A stretch of DNA of 42,790 bases from Endozoicomonas ascidiicola (GCF_001646945.1 NZ_LUTV01000001.1:240865-283654), one strand, 5' to 3'; numbered from the stretch's first letter, positions 20,595-30,440 are shown. A program made the numbers and translations. Notes: generated by a model not told the origin, from the letters alone.

Positions 20595-21677
20595 TCATCG
20601 AATTTTCAGTGATGCCAGACCAATCAGAACCAGCACAATAGTAATAATCCAGAAGCGAACAATAACCCTCGGCTCTGGCCAGCCTTTCAATTCAAAGTGA
20701 TGGTGCAGCGGTGCCATACGGAATATACGACGACCGGTTAACTTATAAGAACCCACCTGCAAGATCACGGATACGGTTTCCATCACAAAAACACCGCCCA
20801 TAATGATCAGTACAATTTCCTGTCGGACAATAACGGCAATCACACCCAGCGCAGCCCCAAGCGCCAGAGCGCCCACGTCGCCCATAAAGACCTGAGCCGG
20901 GTACGTGTTAAACCAGAGAAAACCAAGACCCGCTCCAGCAATCGCACCACAGAAGATCATTATTTCGCCGGAACCAGACACAGCAGGAATCAACAAATAT
21001 TCGGCAAAACTCGCGTGACCACTAAGGTAGGCAAACACCGCCAGCGCCGAAGCGACCATAACGGTTGGCAAAATCGCGAGTCCGTCCAACCCGTCTGTCA
21101 GGTTGACGGCATTACTGGAGCCCACAATGGTGAGATACGCCAGAACAATAAAGAATGGGCCTAGTTCAATCGTGAGATTTTTGAAGAACGGAATAATCAG
21201 CGTCGTTTCAGTGGCAGAAGGGGCGGTATAAAACAGAAAAATAGCAGCACCCAGCCCAGCCAGTGATTGCCAGAACATTTTCCAGCGCGCCGGCAAACCA
21301 CGGGAGTTTTTCTCCACCACCTTACGATAATCATCCACCCAGCCAACGGCACCAAAAATACCGGTCACTACGAGCACTACCCAAACATAACGATTACTGA
21401 GATCAGCCCAAAGCAATGTACTGATGGCAATGCACACCAGAATCAGCGCACCACCCATGGTGGGCGTTCCCGCTTTGCTGAGATGGGACTGCGGACCATC
21501 GCTACGCACAGACTGACCAATCTGATAAAAACTCAACTTACGAATAAAGTGAGGCCCCAACCACAAACTCATCGCCAGTGCCGTCAATACACCGAGAATC
21601 CCTCTCAATGTCAGATATTTGAAGACACCAAATCCATGGTAAAACTGTGATAAATAGTCTGCCAACCAAAGCAGCAT
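20595..21677 (-). CDS. mraY: Phospho-MurNAc-pentapeptide translocase MraY
   Basis: MraY moves phospho-MurNAc-pentapeptide onto undecaprenyl phosphate, giving lipid I. It is a ten-span inner-membrane enzyme; the 360-residue length is exact for the family. Active-site motifs are all present: [20 protein letters not shown], the Mg-binding [12 protein letters not shown] and the C-terminal [13 protein letters not shown]. The start overlaps the murF stop by one base (TGATG). Confidence 0.98.
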   Translation of the reverse strand: MLLWLADYLSQFYHGFGVFKYLTLRGILGVLTALAMSLWLGPHFIRKLSFYQIGQSVRSDGPQSHLSKAGTPTMGGALILVCIAISTLLWADLSNRYVWVVLVVTGIFGAVGWVDDYRKVVEKNSRGLPARWKMFWQSLAGLGAAIFLFYTAPSATETTLIIPFFKNLTIELGPFFIVLAYLTIVGSSNAVNLTDGLDGLAILPTVMVASALAVFAYLSGHASFAEYLLIPAVSGSGEIMIFCGAIAGAGLGFLWFNTYPAQVFMGDVGALALGAALGVIAVIVRQEIVLIIMGGVFVMETVSVILQVGSYKLTGRRIFRMAPLHHHFELKGWPEPRVIVRFWIITIVLVLIGLASLKIR

Positions 21678-23089
21678 CAGGCTTCTCCCTTCTCATCAGC
21701 TCCAGTTAGAGCCTGTACAATTTCCGTCATATTTACGCCACGTGACCCTTTAACCATGACCGAAACCGGCTCAGAGTGATCAGTACCAAGATATTCACTC
21801 AGCCAGTTCACCAGCTGAGACTTTTCTGCAAAATGATGTCCGTCACCAAACGCATCACTGGCCAGATGAGCAGAAGCACCAAAACTCAAAAATACATGCA
21901 CGCCCTGCGCTTTCGCATAGCGGCCAACGTCTCGATGACGTTCATCTGAAACCTCACCAAGGTCCAGCATATCCCCAAGCACCATAATTTTGATGCCTTC
22001 ACAATCAGCCAACTGATCAACGGCGGCCAACGTCGCTTTCGGATTGGCATTGTAGGTTTCGTCAATCAGTACTGCACCACTTTCATGGGCAAAACGTTGA
22101 CCACGTCGCTGAAATGGTCGGGCATTTTCAAGCCCGCGGGCAACAATGTCCAGCGTCAACCCTTGAGCCATGGCGACTGCTGCCGCGCAACAGGCATTAG
22201 AAATCTGGTGACGCCCCCAGAATGCGAGCTGAACTGATTGCTGAATCGCATTATCAGCCCCATCATTAAAATGAAGAGTAAAGCGGGTACCCTGCTGATT
22301 TGGCGTAATATCGCTGGCGAACACATTGGCTGCTGCCTGCTCGCTGCTAAAGCTCACTACCGTGCGCTCATTTGGCTGCAAGGCTCGAGCCTGCCACTGC
22401 GGGAAAAAATGATCGTCCATATTCAGGACGGCGATACCATCCGCTGACAGCGCATCCAGAATATAACCTTTCTCTTGAGCAACCCCCGCCACGGTTTTCA
22501 AATCTGCCAGATGGGTTTCCGCGGCATTGGTAATCAGTGAAATATTCGGCCGGCCGAGATTGGCAATGTACTCAATCTCTCCGGGGGCGCTGGTGCCCAT
22601 TTCAATGACCGCGAATTGATGATCACTGTTAATTTTCAACAACGTTAGCGGAACACCCAAATCATTATTCAGATTGCCTTCCGTCGCCAGAGTCGAACCC
22701 ACCTCGGAGAAAATCGCCTGCAACATCTCTTTAACCGATGTTTTGCCACAGGAGCCCGTTACACCAACCAGACAACCTTCAAAAGCGTCACGATTGGCAG
22801 CACCAAGTAAACCTAATGCCTGACGGGCATCAGTAACGACAATTTGCGGAATGGGCGAACCTTCACACACCTTTTCTGTCAACGCCGCCACCGCTCCAGA
22901 ATCGGCGGCTTGAGCAAGGTAATTATGACCATCAAAACGCGGCCCTTTAATGGCAATAAACAAATCGCCAGACGTCAACGTTCGTGTATCAATACTGACA
23001 CCGGAAACCAACAGCGATGCAGAGACCACATCAACCAGCTCACCGTCAACAACACTGGCAACCTGGGAAAGCGACATAGACTTAATCAT
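21677..23089 (-). CDS. murF: UDP-MurNAc-tripeptide--D-Ala-D-Ala ligase
   Basis: MurF adds the D-Ala-D-Ala dipeptide to UDP-MurNAc-tripeptide to complete the cytoplasmic precursor. The ATP loop [15 protein letters not shown] is near residue 110; the segment [14 protein letters not shown] is typical of MurF. I use the ATG at 23089, which overlaps the murE stop as TGATG; an in-frame TTG one codon earlier is less likely. This gives 470 residues. It works with Ddl, encoded further along the cluster. Confidence 0.97.
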   Translation of the reverse strand: MIKSMSLSQVASVVDGELVDVVSASLLVSGVSIDTRTLTSGDLFIAIKGPRFDGHNYLAQAADSGAVAALTEKVCEGSPIPQIVVTDARQALGLLGAANRDAFEGCLVGVTGSCGKTSVKEMLQAIFSEVGSTLATEGNLNNDLGVPLTLLKINSDHQFAVIEMGTSAPGEIEYIANLGRPNISLITNAAETHLADLKTVAGVAQEKGYILDALSADGIAVLNMDDHFFPQWQARALQPNERTVVSFSSEQAAANVFASDITPNQQGTRFTLHFNDGADNAIQQSVQLAFWGRHQISNACCAAAVAMAQGLTLDIVARGLENARPFQRRGQRFAHESGAVLIDETYNANPKATLAAVDQLADCEGIKIMVLGDMLDLGEVSDERHRDVGRYAKAQGVHVFLSFGASAHLASDAFGDGHHFAEKSQLVNWLSEYLGTDHSEPVSVMVKGSRGVNMTEIVQALTGADEKGEA

Positions 23090-24648
23090 CAAAGCCCACC
23101 TTCTTGCACACTTTCACTAATTTGGGCTGAGCAATTCCCGGATAACAAGGCTGCTTCAACCTGCTCTGCATCATCAAAATGATGGCGGACACCGTTGATC
23201 TCCTGATAATTCTCATGGCCTTTACCGGCGATCACGATAATGTCACCAGCACGAGCGTTTCTGATTGTGGAATGTATGGCAGTAGCACGATCAGGAATCA
23301 CCGTGAGTCGTTGAGCAGCATCGCTATCGATACCTTCCTGTGCATCCGAGAGAATCTGATTCGGGTCTTCCGTTCTCGGATTATCACTGGTCAACACTGC
23401 TCTATCAGCACCTTTCAATGCCGCATTCGTCATTAAGGGACGCTTACCCCGGTCTCGATCACCGCCACAGCCATATACACAGAAAACTTTGCCGGTAACT
23501 GGTTCGTTATTTTTTAACGCCCGTGAATGTTCTTGCAGTGATGTCAGTACACTTTCAATGGCGTCCGGCGTGTGAGCGTAGTCAACCAACACCAAAGGTT
23601 TATCACCGCCGCCAAAGCGTTGCATTCTTCCTGGTGGGGTCGACATATCAGGAACAGCTGCCAGCAGTTGGTCAATGGCGTAACCTTGAACACCCAGTGC
23701 CGCAATAACGGCAAGCAGATTCTCCAGATTAAAACGCCCAAGCAGAGAGGTGTTTAATAACCCATTGCCCCAAGGTGTGTGAAGCATTGCTCTGAAACCC
23801 TCCGGCAGCACTTCAATCTCACTCAGATAAACATCTGCCGAGGCATCCTCCAAAGACCAGGTTGTGATCTGTGCGCCTGCAGGACAAGCAGCCACCATTT
23901 GCCCGGAGAAAACATCATCCTTGCCAATCACTGCAAAGCGGTACTCACATTGGGAAAACAGTTTTGCCTTAGCATCAACATACGCTTCAAGAGTACCGTG
24001 GTAATCAAGGTGATCACGACTGATGTGAGTAAATAGCGCCACTTCAAAATGAACCGCATCGACTCGCCCCTGATCAAGACCATGGGATGATACTTCCATG
24101 GCCAGCGATGAAACGGACTCAGAGACAAGCTGATCAAGATAGTGCTGAAGGGAAACCACATCACCGGTGGTATTCAACGATGCTTCTAACTGGCCGGGCA
24201 AGCCTTTACCCACCGTTCCCATCAGGGCGCAGGGTTCGCCTAGCAATCGCAATAGATCAGAGATAAACCAGCAACAGGAGGTTTTACCATTGGTGCCGGT
24301 AACCCCCATCACCTTCAGGCCTTTAGAAGGGTGCCGATAAAATCGATCAGCCAAAGTTCCCATCTTGTCTTTCAAACCAGACACTAAAAAAACATTGTCG
24401 CTTTTGGGAATATCAAACCGCTCACACCCACTGTCGTCCACCAGAACAGCCGCCGCACCTTTCTCCAAAGCACTGACAATATACTGCCTGCCATCAGACA
24501 TAACCCCTGGCACAGCAATAAACAACTCACCCCCGATAATCTTGCGACTATCGAGGGTCAGATCGGTTACTTCTTTGTCCACAGCGACCGGGGGTAACTG
24601 CAACCCGGTGAGCACGCTGTTCAGCGTCTTCTCTTTGTCAGCTGTCAT
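23089..24648 (-). CDS. murE: UDP-MurNAc-dipeptide--meso-diaminopimelate ligase
   Basis: MurE adds the third stem-peptide residue. The motif DNPR (in LTSDNPRTEDP) marks meso-diaminopimelate specificity rather than lysine. The ATP loop is GVTGTNGKTSCCWFI. Length is 519 residues, slightly longer than the usual 490-500, mainly at the termini. Its start lies 45 bases after the ftsI stop, across an 11-bp tandem repeat array, making this the loosest junction between ftsL and mraY. The ribosome site before the ATG is weak. Confidence 0.97.
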   Translation of the reverse strand: MTADKEKTLNSVLTGLQLPPVAVDKEVTDLTLDSRKIIGGELFIAVPGVMSDGRQYIVSALEKGAAAVLVDDSGCERFDIPKSDNVFLVSGLKDKMGTLADRFYRHPSKGLKVMGVTGTNGKTSCCWFISDLLRLLGEPCALMGTVGKGLPGQLEASLNTTGDVVSLQHYLDQLVSESVSSLAMEVSSHGLDQGRVDAVHFEVALFTHISRDHLDYHGTLEAYVDAKAKLFSQCEYRFAVIGKDDVFSGQMVAACPAGAQITTWSLEDASADVYLSEIEVLPEGFRAMLHTPWGNGLLNTSLLGRFNLENLLAVIAALGVQGYAIDQLLAAVPDMSTPPGRMQRFGGGDKPLVLVDYAHTPDAIESVLTSLQEHSRALKNNEPVTGKVFCVYGCGGDRDRGKRPLMTNAALKGADRAVLTSDNPRTEDPNQILSDAQEGIDSDAAQRLTVIPDRATAIHSTIRNARAGDIIVIAGKGHENYQEINGVRHHFDDAEQVEAALLSGNCSAQISESVQEGGL

Positions 24649-24666
24649 TGCCTGTTTACTTCAACC

Positions 24667-24719
24667 TTTCTTTAACTTTTCTTTAACTTTTCTTTAACTT
24701 TTCTTTAACTTTTCTTTAA
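24667..24719. repeat. 11-bp tandem repeat array across the ftsI stop codon
   Basis: The unit TTTCTTTAACT (plus strand) occurs four times in full from 24667 to 24710, with a partial fifth copy to about 24719. On the coding strand it reads AGTTAAAGAAA. It covers the last codons and stop of ftsI and most of the spacer before murE. Such perfect short arrays change copy number by replication slippage. Confidence 0.9.
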
Positions 24720-26550
24720 AAAAGTTGAGCCTTGTTGCGCTATAGCCCGGCTCCATCATTTGACCATCTGGCGTCAATCGCCAAGGCACATAGGCCATAC
24801 TTCTGGCCGAATCATTCATTGCTCTGTCGATTGGCTCAACACCTAACAACCTGAGCGCGCCAGCCGCCACATTGGAAAACACCGGCGCCGCCGTCAAACC
24901 ACCGTAGTAGGTCTGCCCGATGGGGTCGTCAATCACAACAACAATGGCCAGTCGCGGATCATCAATGGGCGCAAGACCGGCGAACATACCGATATAACGG
25001 TCTTTGCTATAACCATTTTTGCCAACCTTCCGCGCTGTACCCGTTTTGCCACCTACTTCAAAAGCATCAATTCGTGCTCGCCCACCGGTGCCTCCGTGCA
25101 CCACTTCCCGAAGCATTTTTCTCAGATCATCAGCAATTCGTTGATCCATTACACGAACACCGTCGGGTATAACATCACGTTTGATTAAAGACACCGGCCG
25201 TAAAACACCGCCTGATCCCAGAACGGTATAAGCCTGAGCCAACTGCAGTGGCGTTACTGTTAAGCCATAACCAAACGACAAGGTCGCTATTTCAATATCA
25301 CTCCAGCGATCCCTGAATGGCAGATAACCTGAGCTCTCCCCAGGAAAACCAGTCCCCGTACTTTGACCCAGCCCTACTCGCTGTAATAACTCCAAAACTT
25401 TGTCTGGCCCAATAGCCAGTGCCATTTTTGAAACACCGACGTTGCTGGATTTGCGTAACACCGTCGTAATATCAATAGAGCCATAGTTCCTGGGGTCTCT
25501 AACTTTATCCCGCCCCAGTCGCATAACGCCTGGTGAAGTATTGATCACCGACGTTTTCTGAAACTGACCACTTTCCAGAGCAGCCGCCACGGTAAACGGC
25601 TTTAGGGTGGAGCCCGGCTCAACCATATCCGTGACCACCCGGTTACGCATTTTATAGGCCTGCATATCCGAACGGTTGTTCGGGTTGTAAGCAGGCTGAT
25701 TCACCATGGCTAACACTTCGCCGGTCTTCACATCCAGCATCACCAGAGAACCGGCACTGGCACGATGCTTCTCTACCGCCTGCTTCAACTCCCGATACGC
25801 CATGTATTGAAGCCGAAGATCAATACTGAGCATCAGCTCTTTACCGGGGCTGGCACTTTCCATCAATTCCGCTTGACGAGCCAACTGACCTTTTCGATCT
25901 TTCAACACCCGTCGCTTGCCCGGTTGGCCAGACAGCCAATCATTGTAGGCTAACTCCAGGCCTTCCTGACCGGTTTCATCGATATCAGTAAAACCAACCA
26001 GGTGAGCCGTCACCTCCGCCGCCGGATAATAACGACGTTGTTCATCCGTTGCCTGAACACCAGGCACTTTCATACGCACTATAGCTGCGCCCTGTTCCGG
26101 CGTCAGATGGCGCTTCAAATACATAAAGTCTTTGTTCTTATTAACCTCAACCCGATCCGACAACCACTTAAGAGGCACACCCAGCGCTTTCGCCAAATCA
26201 GCCCAGCGATCTTTGGCTTTATAAAGATCTTCCGGATCGGCCCAGATCGTTACCACCGGCGTGCTCACCGCCAACGGATCACCATTGCGATCAAAGATAA
26301 CGCCCCGGTGGGCTGAGACCGATTCATAGCGAACCGACCGCTTATCTCCCTCGTTTTGCAGAAAGTGGCGATCAATCAACTGTAAATCAGCAACCCTATA
26401 GCCCAGAGCCAAACCAACAATAAGCAGGACACCCTGCAACATTTTCAGGCGCCACTTATGAGCTGCCGCTTTTTTCATTCGCGAGAAAAAGCCGGGCCTT
26501 TTCTCGGATTCAGAACGCCTGTTGTACTGAACTCTTCGTCCCTGGCTCAT
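24694..26550 (-). CDS. ftsI: Septal transpeptidase FtsI (PBP3)
   Basis: FtsI cross-links new septal peptidoglycan in partnership with FtsW. It is a class B penicillin-binding protein of 618 residues with a cytoplasmic tail, one membrane span at about residues 37-55 and a periplasmic pedestal domain. The transpeptidase motifs are S314-T-L-K317, S368-S-N370 and K502-T-G504. The start overlaps the ftsL stop by four bases (ATGA). The C-terminal residues KEKLKKS come from the 11-bp tandem array described separately. Confidence 0.97.
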   Translation of the reverse strand: MSQGRRVQYNRRSESEKRPGFFSRMKKAAAHKWRLKMLQGVLLIVGLALGYRVADLQLIDRHFLQNEGDKRSVRYESVSAHRGVIFDRNGDPLAVSTPVVTIWADPEDLYKAKDRWADLAKALGVPLKWLSDRVEVNKNKDFMYLKRHLTPEQGAAIVRMKVPGVQATDEQRRYYPAAEVTAHLVGFTDIDETGQEGLELAYNDWLSGQPGKRRVLKDRKGQLARQAELMESASPGKELMLSIDLRLQYMAYRELKQAVEKHRASAGSLVMLDVKTGEVLAMVNQPAYNPNNRSDMQAYKMRNRVVTDMVEPGSTLKPFTVAAALESGQFQKTSVINTSPGVMRLGRDKVRDPRNYGSIDITTVLRKSSNVGVSKMALAIGPDKVLELLQRVGLGQSTGTGFPGESSGYLPFRDRWSDIEIATLSFGYGLTVTPLQLAQAYTVLGSGGVLRPVSLIKRDVIPDGVRVMDQRIADDLRKMLREVVHGGTGGRARIDAFEVGGKTGTARKVGKNGYSKDRYIGMFAGLAPIDDPRLAIVVVIDDPIGQTYYGGLTAAPVFSNVAAGALRLLGVEPIDRAMNDSARSMAYVPWRLTPDGQMMEPGYSATRLNFFKEKLKKS

Positions 26551-26858
26551 GGCAAAACCATTTCAATCTGATGGTTAGCGGGCACATCCATGCCCAGTTT
26601 ACTTCTGGCGATTTTCTCAACCCGGGCCGGAGCCGTCAGGGTGCTGTGCTCCAACAACAGTCTTCCCCACTCAATCTGGGCATTATTTTTATTGTCAAAC
26701 TCCTGTTGCATCCGGTTATGCAGCCGGCGATTTTCATAGGAAACGTAACCCACCGCCAACCCTGAAATCACCACCAGCAACAACAACACCAAAGGCAATG
26801 CATAGGTCTGAAATATTCGGATGCCAAACAGGCCACTCTCCACCACAAGCGTTTTCAT
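26547..26858 (-). CDS. ftsL: Cell division protein FtsL
   Basis: FtsL is a small bitopic protein that joins FtsB and FtsQ and helps activate FtsWI. The 103-residue sequence has one membrane span at about residues 14-38, followed by a leucine-zipper-like periplasmic coiled coil (YENRRLHNRMQQEFDN). Sequence conservation is low in this family, so position is the strongest evidence. It lies between rsmH and ftsI, overlapping rsmH by one base and ftsI by four. Confidence 0.93.
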   Translation of the reverse strand: MKTLVVESGLFGIRIFQTYALPLVLLLLVVISGLAVGYVSYENRRLHNRMQQEFDNKNNAQIEWGRLLLEHSTLTAPARVEKIARSKLGMDVPANHQIEMVLP

Positions 26859-27883
26859 CAGGCGAGTTTTTCCGCCACACGCATCACTGCACTTCGAGAG
26901 CGAGGATTTTCAGCAATTTCTTCTTTGGATGGCTTAATCGCCTTACCCAGACTTTTCATACGTTTATTCAGTTGATCTTCTCTTACTGGCAACCAGCTGG
27001 GCAGGTCATCGCCCTTTTCCTGCTTACGGATAAAACGTTTAGCAATTCGATCTTCCAGCGAGTGGAAGCTAATAACCACCAGACGACCGCCGGGCTTCAG
27101 CTTTTCCAATGCTCGATCAAGACAATCAATCAGATCATCCAGCTCACGGTTAATATGAATCCGAATCGCCTGAAACGCTCTGGTCGCTGGGTGCTTGCCT
27201 TTTTCCCGACTCGGACAGGCCGCAGCGATGATATTCGCCAAACGCTTGGTAGTTAAAATCGGCTCAATGTCCCGTTCCCTGACGATGGCACGAGCCATTC
27301 TTCTGGAAAAGCGGTCTTCACCGTACTCCCAGATCACTTTACTGATTTCTTGTTCTTCCGCCCGGGCCAACCACTGGGCTGCACTTTCGCCCTGCTGGTG
27401 ATTCATCCGCATATCCAGCGGGCCATTATTCATAAAACTGAAGCCCCGCTCCGGGTCATCCAGCTGCGGGGAAGAAACACCAAGATCGAGCAAAATACCA
27501 TCCACAGGCTCATCGCCATTAACGGCATCTACTTCTATAAAGGAACCATGATGAATAGAGAATCTTGAATCATCGCCAGCAAGGCTTTCACCGGTCGCGA
27601 TGGCGGCGGGGTCTTTATCAATACCAATCAGACGCCCCTGTTCTAAAAGAGATTGCAAAATCAGACGACTGTGTCCACCCCGGCCAAAGGTGCCATCCAC
27701 ATAGACACCGGAAGGATCTGTCAGTAACGCTTCGACAGCCTCATGGAGCATGACGGTTTTATGCACAGCAGCCTTGAGCTCACCAGAATCCTTGAGTGGA
27801 CTTTGGGTCGACTTAACTTCCAGGCTCTGACTTTCGACAGCTTCTAACGATTTCATAAACTCATTCACTAAGTGGTCTGGCAT
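26858..27883 (-). CDS. rsmH: 16S rRNA m4C1402 methyltransferase RsmH
   Basis: RsmH (MraW) methylates N4 of C1402 of 16S rRNA using S-adenosylmethionine. The SAM-binding segment is [33 protein letters not shown] and [15 protein letters not shown] are family hallmarks. I place the start at 27883 (MPDHLVN), giving 341 residues, because a full GAGGTG ribosome site lies six bases upstream; an in-frame TTG at 27922 lies in a repeat element. That ribosome site falls at the edge of a palindromic repeat. About 40 residues precede the conserved [10 protein letters not shown], longer than usual. RsmI, which modifies the ribose of the same nucleotide, is encoded nearby at 29419. Confidence 0.96.
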   Translation of the reverse strand: MPDHLVNEFMKSLEAVESQSLEVKSTQSPLKDSGELKAAVHKTVMLHEAVEALLTDPSGVYVDGTFGRGGHSRLILQSLLEQGRLIGIDKDPAAIATGESLAGDDSRFSIHHGSFIEVDAVNGDEPVDGILLDLGVSSPQLDDPERGFSFMNNGPLDMRMNHQQGESAAQWLARAEEQEISKVIWEYGEDRFSRRMARAIVRERDIEPILTTKRLANIIAAACPSREKGKHPATRAFQAIRIHINRELDDLIDCLDRALEKLKPGGRLVVISFHSLEDRIAKRFIRKQEKGDDLPSWLPVREDQLNKRMKSLGKAIKPSKEEIAENPRSRSAVMRVAEKLA

Positions 27884-27889
27884 TTTATA

Positions 27890-28110
27890 CACCTCGTTCC
27901 CACGCTCTTGAGGTTGTCGCAAAAGCCCTGGTTCCCATGTTTTGCGTGGGAATCCATACTTCTAACCCTTTGAATATTCAAGGGTATGCATTCCCACGCA
28001 AAGCATGGGAACGAGATGTTTGGTTTTTTTTGCGACAGCCTCTCTTTCGTGAGAATGCATACCCAGACTATCAGAGCTACTCGGCTCCCACGCTGAGCAT
28101 GGGAGCCTGG
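27890..28110. repeat. Cluster of palindromic GTTCCCACGC-type repeats
   Basis: At least four copies of a GTTCCCACGC / GCGTGGGAA palindrome lie between rsmH and mraZ. One is split by a small element (27890-27909 plus 28043-28064). Two inverted copies are inside that element (27930-27959 and 27982-28015). A variant (CTCCCACGCTGAGCATGGGAG) is at 28084-28104. I recall similar palindromes as interspersed repeats in several gammaproteobacteria. No protein is likely here. Confidence 0.75.
27910..28042. mobile_element. 133-bp MITE-like element with TCTT target duplication
   Basis: The ends are inverted repeats GAGGTTGTCGCAAAA (27910-27924) and, read inward from the right, GAGGCTGTCGCAAAA (28028-28042). 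The tetranucleotide TCTT flanks both sides (27906-27909 and 28043-28046). Removing the element and one TCTT restores a continuous palindromic repeat. It encodes nothing. The first ten bases of its right end are those of the left end of the IS1182 element at 6694, which also makes a 4-bp duplication. Confidence 0.8.
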
Positions 28111-28157
28111 CTCGGTATTCATTCACTAAATGAGCGGCTACCACAGGTAACCGCTCC

Positions 28158-28613
28158 TTATAAAGAAAGAGACTGCAGTTCTGCCGGTATTTCATCCGAC
28201 TCACTGGCCTCTTTCAAATATTGATCCCGACGATCGTTCCAGCACTGTTCATCCCAGAGTTCAAACTTTTTACCCTGGCCCAATAGAATGCTGCGCTTTT
28301 CAAGACCGGCATAATCCCGCAACAGTGGCGGCACTAATATACGTCCACTGCCGTCCAACTCAAGATCCGTAGCGTGACCAATAAGCAGCCTTTGAATCCG
28401 GCGGGTCATGGGATGAAAACTGGGTAATGATTCGATCTTCTGTTGAATCAGCTCCCATTCATCAAGAGGGTAAATCAGAAGGCAGGGTTCATCCGTATCA
28501 ATGGTTGCCACCAGTGCGCCATCACAACGCTCCCGCAGCACACTCCGGTACCGGGCAGGTATAGCCAGACGCCCCTTGGCATCCAGATTGATGGCGTTAA
28601 CACCTCGAAACAA
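28158..28613 (-). CDS. mraZ: Transcriptional regulator MraZ
   Basis: MraZ is the first gene of the dcw cluster and represses the cluster's promoter in E. coli; it also antagonises RsmH function. The 151-residue protein has two AbrB/SpoVT-type DNA-binding domains, marked by [14 protein letters not shown] near residue 10 and [16 protein letters not shown] near residue 86. The ATG is preceded by GGAAGG. A promoter and four MraZ-type boxes lie upstream, fitting autoregulation. The stop is about 275 bases from rsmH, much farther than usual, because repeat elements have accumulated between them. Confidence 0.96.
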   Translation of the reverse strand: MFRGVNAINLDAKGRLAIPARYRSVLRERCDGALVATIDTDEPCLLIYPLDEWELIQQKIESLPSFHPMTRRIQRLLIGHATDLELDGSGRILVPPLLRDYAGLEKRSILLGQGKKFELWDEQCWNDRRDQYLKEASESDEIPAELQSLSL

Positions 28614-28727
28614 GCAACCTTCCCCCTGGCTCGATAGATTGAAAACGCCTACTGCCTACGCACCCAAAGAACAAGCCTTATCCATAACGAAAACCCGCAA
28701 CGGATGAGGCATGTTCATCATACTCAA

Positions 28728-28762
28728 CCCATCACATCCCACTTTAATCCACTTTTCACCAC
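28728..28762 (-). promoter_or_regulatory. MraZ operator: four TGG(G) boxes at 10-bp spacing
   Basis: On the minus strand the series GTGG, GTGG, GTGGG, ATGGG repeats with exactly 10-bp period; the TGG triplets are at 28759-28761, 28749-28751, 28739-28741 and 28729-28731. MraZ binds TGGGN direct repeats of this period in E. coli. The boxes lie just downstream of the -10 element, where binding would block transcription. Identification rests on spacing and position; binding is not shown. Confidence 0.8.
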
Positions 28763-28770
28763 TACAGCAC

Positions 28771-28799
28771 ACTATAGGAATCTGAAAAACCCACGTCAA
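28771..28799 (-). promoter_or_regulatory. dcw cluster promoter upstream of mraZ
   Basis: On the minus strand TTGACG (28794-28799) and TATAGT (28771-28776) are separated by 17 bases, a near-consensus sigma70 promoter. The start would fall just before the MraZ boxes. The leader to mraZ is about 150 nt and holds a 21-codon reading frame. No other gene is seen between mraZ and the RNase P RNA gene; 28800-28959 is AT-rich spacer. Confidence 0.8.
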
Positions 28800-28972
28800 G
28801 GGATGGAACTCACTCGTTCGCAAAGTATGAGACAACCAACTTCCATAAGGGTTTCATAGAAAAAGAACGCTCTTAGAACTTCAGTCTGCAAAAACAGAGA
28901 AAATCGGACAGCGTCATCCGGCCGGCAAGCCAGATATACGACAGATAAAAAGAAACAGGAAAAAAAAGAAGT

Positions 28973-29375
<403 letters not shown>

Positions 29376-29382
29376 GCCGCGA

Positions 29383-29411
29383 ATATTACTTGCCTGCGAG
29401 CCGATAAGCAA
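29383..29411 (-). promoter_or_regulatory. rnpB promoter
   Basis: On the minus strand TTGCTT (29406-29411) and TAATAT (29383-29388) are separated by 17 bases. The -10 box ends seven bases before the P1 helix, so the predicted RNA start agrees with the 5' end set by structure. It lies just past the rsmI stop. Confidence 0.7.
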
Positions 29412-29418
29412 GCTTATC

Positions 29419-30264
29419 TCAATCGTTATCTTTAAAAGTAAGGCCATGCTCGTAAAGGGCTTTTTTGCGCAGCCCGGTCAAATCGGCAACCACGGCGGCG
29501 GCCTTTTTAATGGGAAGCTCTTCCAGCAGGCGCTGAAGCATTTTCTGAATTTCAGGGGTAATCTCTGAACTCTTTTCTTTTTTATTGCCTTCCACCAAAA
29601 CTACAAACTCGCCACGCTGCTGATTACTGTCTGACCTCACCCTTTCCAACACATCAGAAACCGAACCGGCCAGCACCGTTTCAAAGGTTTTGGTGATTTC
29701 CCGAGCGATCACAATATAGTGTTCATCGCCCAGCACCGCCTGCAAGTCTTCAAGGGAATCCAGAATACGGTGAGGCGATTCATAAACACCCCAGGTATGT
29801 TCAAAAGCCGACAAAACCTCCATCCGCTTTCGACGGGCACCAGATTTAGCCGGCAAAAAACCTTCAAAGAAAAAACGATCCGTGGGCAAGCCACTGACCG
29901 ACAATGCCGCCACAAATGCACAGGCACCCGGTACCGGCACCACCCGAAAACCTGCCTCACGCACTGCTCTCACCAAATAAAAGCCAGGATCGGAAATCAA
30001 CGGCGTGCCCGCATCACTGATCAGCGCCACAGACGCACCATTACGCATTCGGTTAACAATCGACTCTGCCTGCTGCCGTTCATTATGATCATGACAGGGA
30101 ATTAATGGTGTATTGATACCAAAATGACTCATCAATCGCTTACTGTGCCGGGTATCCTCCGCTGCAATCACATCAACCCGCTCAAGCACCTCAACAGCCC
30201 TGGGCGTCATATCCCCAAGATTACCAATCGGTGTCGATACTATATAAAGGAGGGATTCTGTCAT
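29419..30264 (-). CDS. rsmI: 16S rRNA 2'-O-methyltransferase RsmI
   Basis: RsmI methylates the ribose of C1402 of 16S rRNA, the nucleotide whose base RsmH modifies. It belongs to the tetrapyrrole-methylase fold family. Family motifs include LYIVSTPIGNLGDMTPRA near the N-terminus, AAEDTRHSKRLM, and ALISDAGTPLISDPG near residue 80. Length is 281 residues. It is divergent from lpoA, an arrangement conserved in gammaproteobacteria. No strong ribosome site is visible before the ATG. Confidence 0.97.
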   Translation of the reverse strand: MTESLLYIVSTPIGNLGDMTPRAVEVLERVDVIAAEDTRHSKRLMSHFGINTPLIPCHDHNERQQAESIVNRMRNGASVALISDAGTPLISDPGFYLVRAVREAGFRVVPVPGACAFVAALSVSGLPTDRFFFEGFLPAKSGARRKRMEVLSAFEHTWGVYESPHRILDSLEDLQAVLGDEHYIVIAREITKTFETVLAGSVSDVLERVRSDSNQQRGEFVVLVEGNKKEKSSEITPEIQKMLQRLLEELPIKKAAAVVADLTGLRKKALYEHGLTFKDND

Positions 30265-30291
30265 GAGAGATGGGAACTCATAAAAATTTCG

Positions 30292-30320
30292 ACTATCTTA
30301 CCATCTTTTGGTAGAGACAA
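30292..30320 (-). promoter_or_regulatory. Candidate rsmI promoter
   Basis: On the minus strand TTGTCT and GATAGT are separated by 17 bases, about 28 bases from the rsmI start. Its -35 box lies within the spacer of the opposite lpoA promoter candidate. Confidence 0.4.
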
Positions 30321-30337
30321 AGAGCTTACCCTATAGT
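30308..30337 (+). promoter_or_regulatory. Candidate lpoA promoter
   Basis: TTGGTA and TATAGT are separated by 18 bases. The -10 box overlaps an in-frame GTG at 30336, which argues that translation of lpoA begins further downstream. Confidence 0.45.
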
Positions 30338-30440
30338 GTCGATTCCAACGGCTGTGTACAATAAGACAATTATTACAGTACTCTCAGTACTCTCAATATT
30401 CTCAGCACTCCCAGCCCCAGAGAGCCAAGCACAATTACCA

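Noticed and set aside
27890-28110. Possible CRISPR array
   Set aside because: The repeats vary in sequence and orientation, spacing is irregular, one is split by an insertion, and no cas gene is present.
27868-28224. Several short frames between rsmH and mraZ on both strands
   Set aside because: They consist of palindromic repeat translations (SAWE, AWECIP and similar) and have no independent support.
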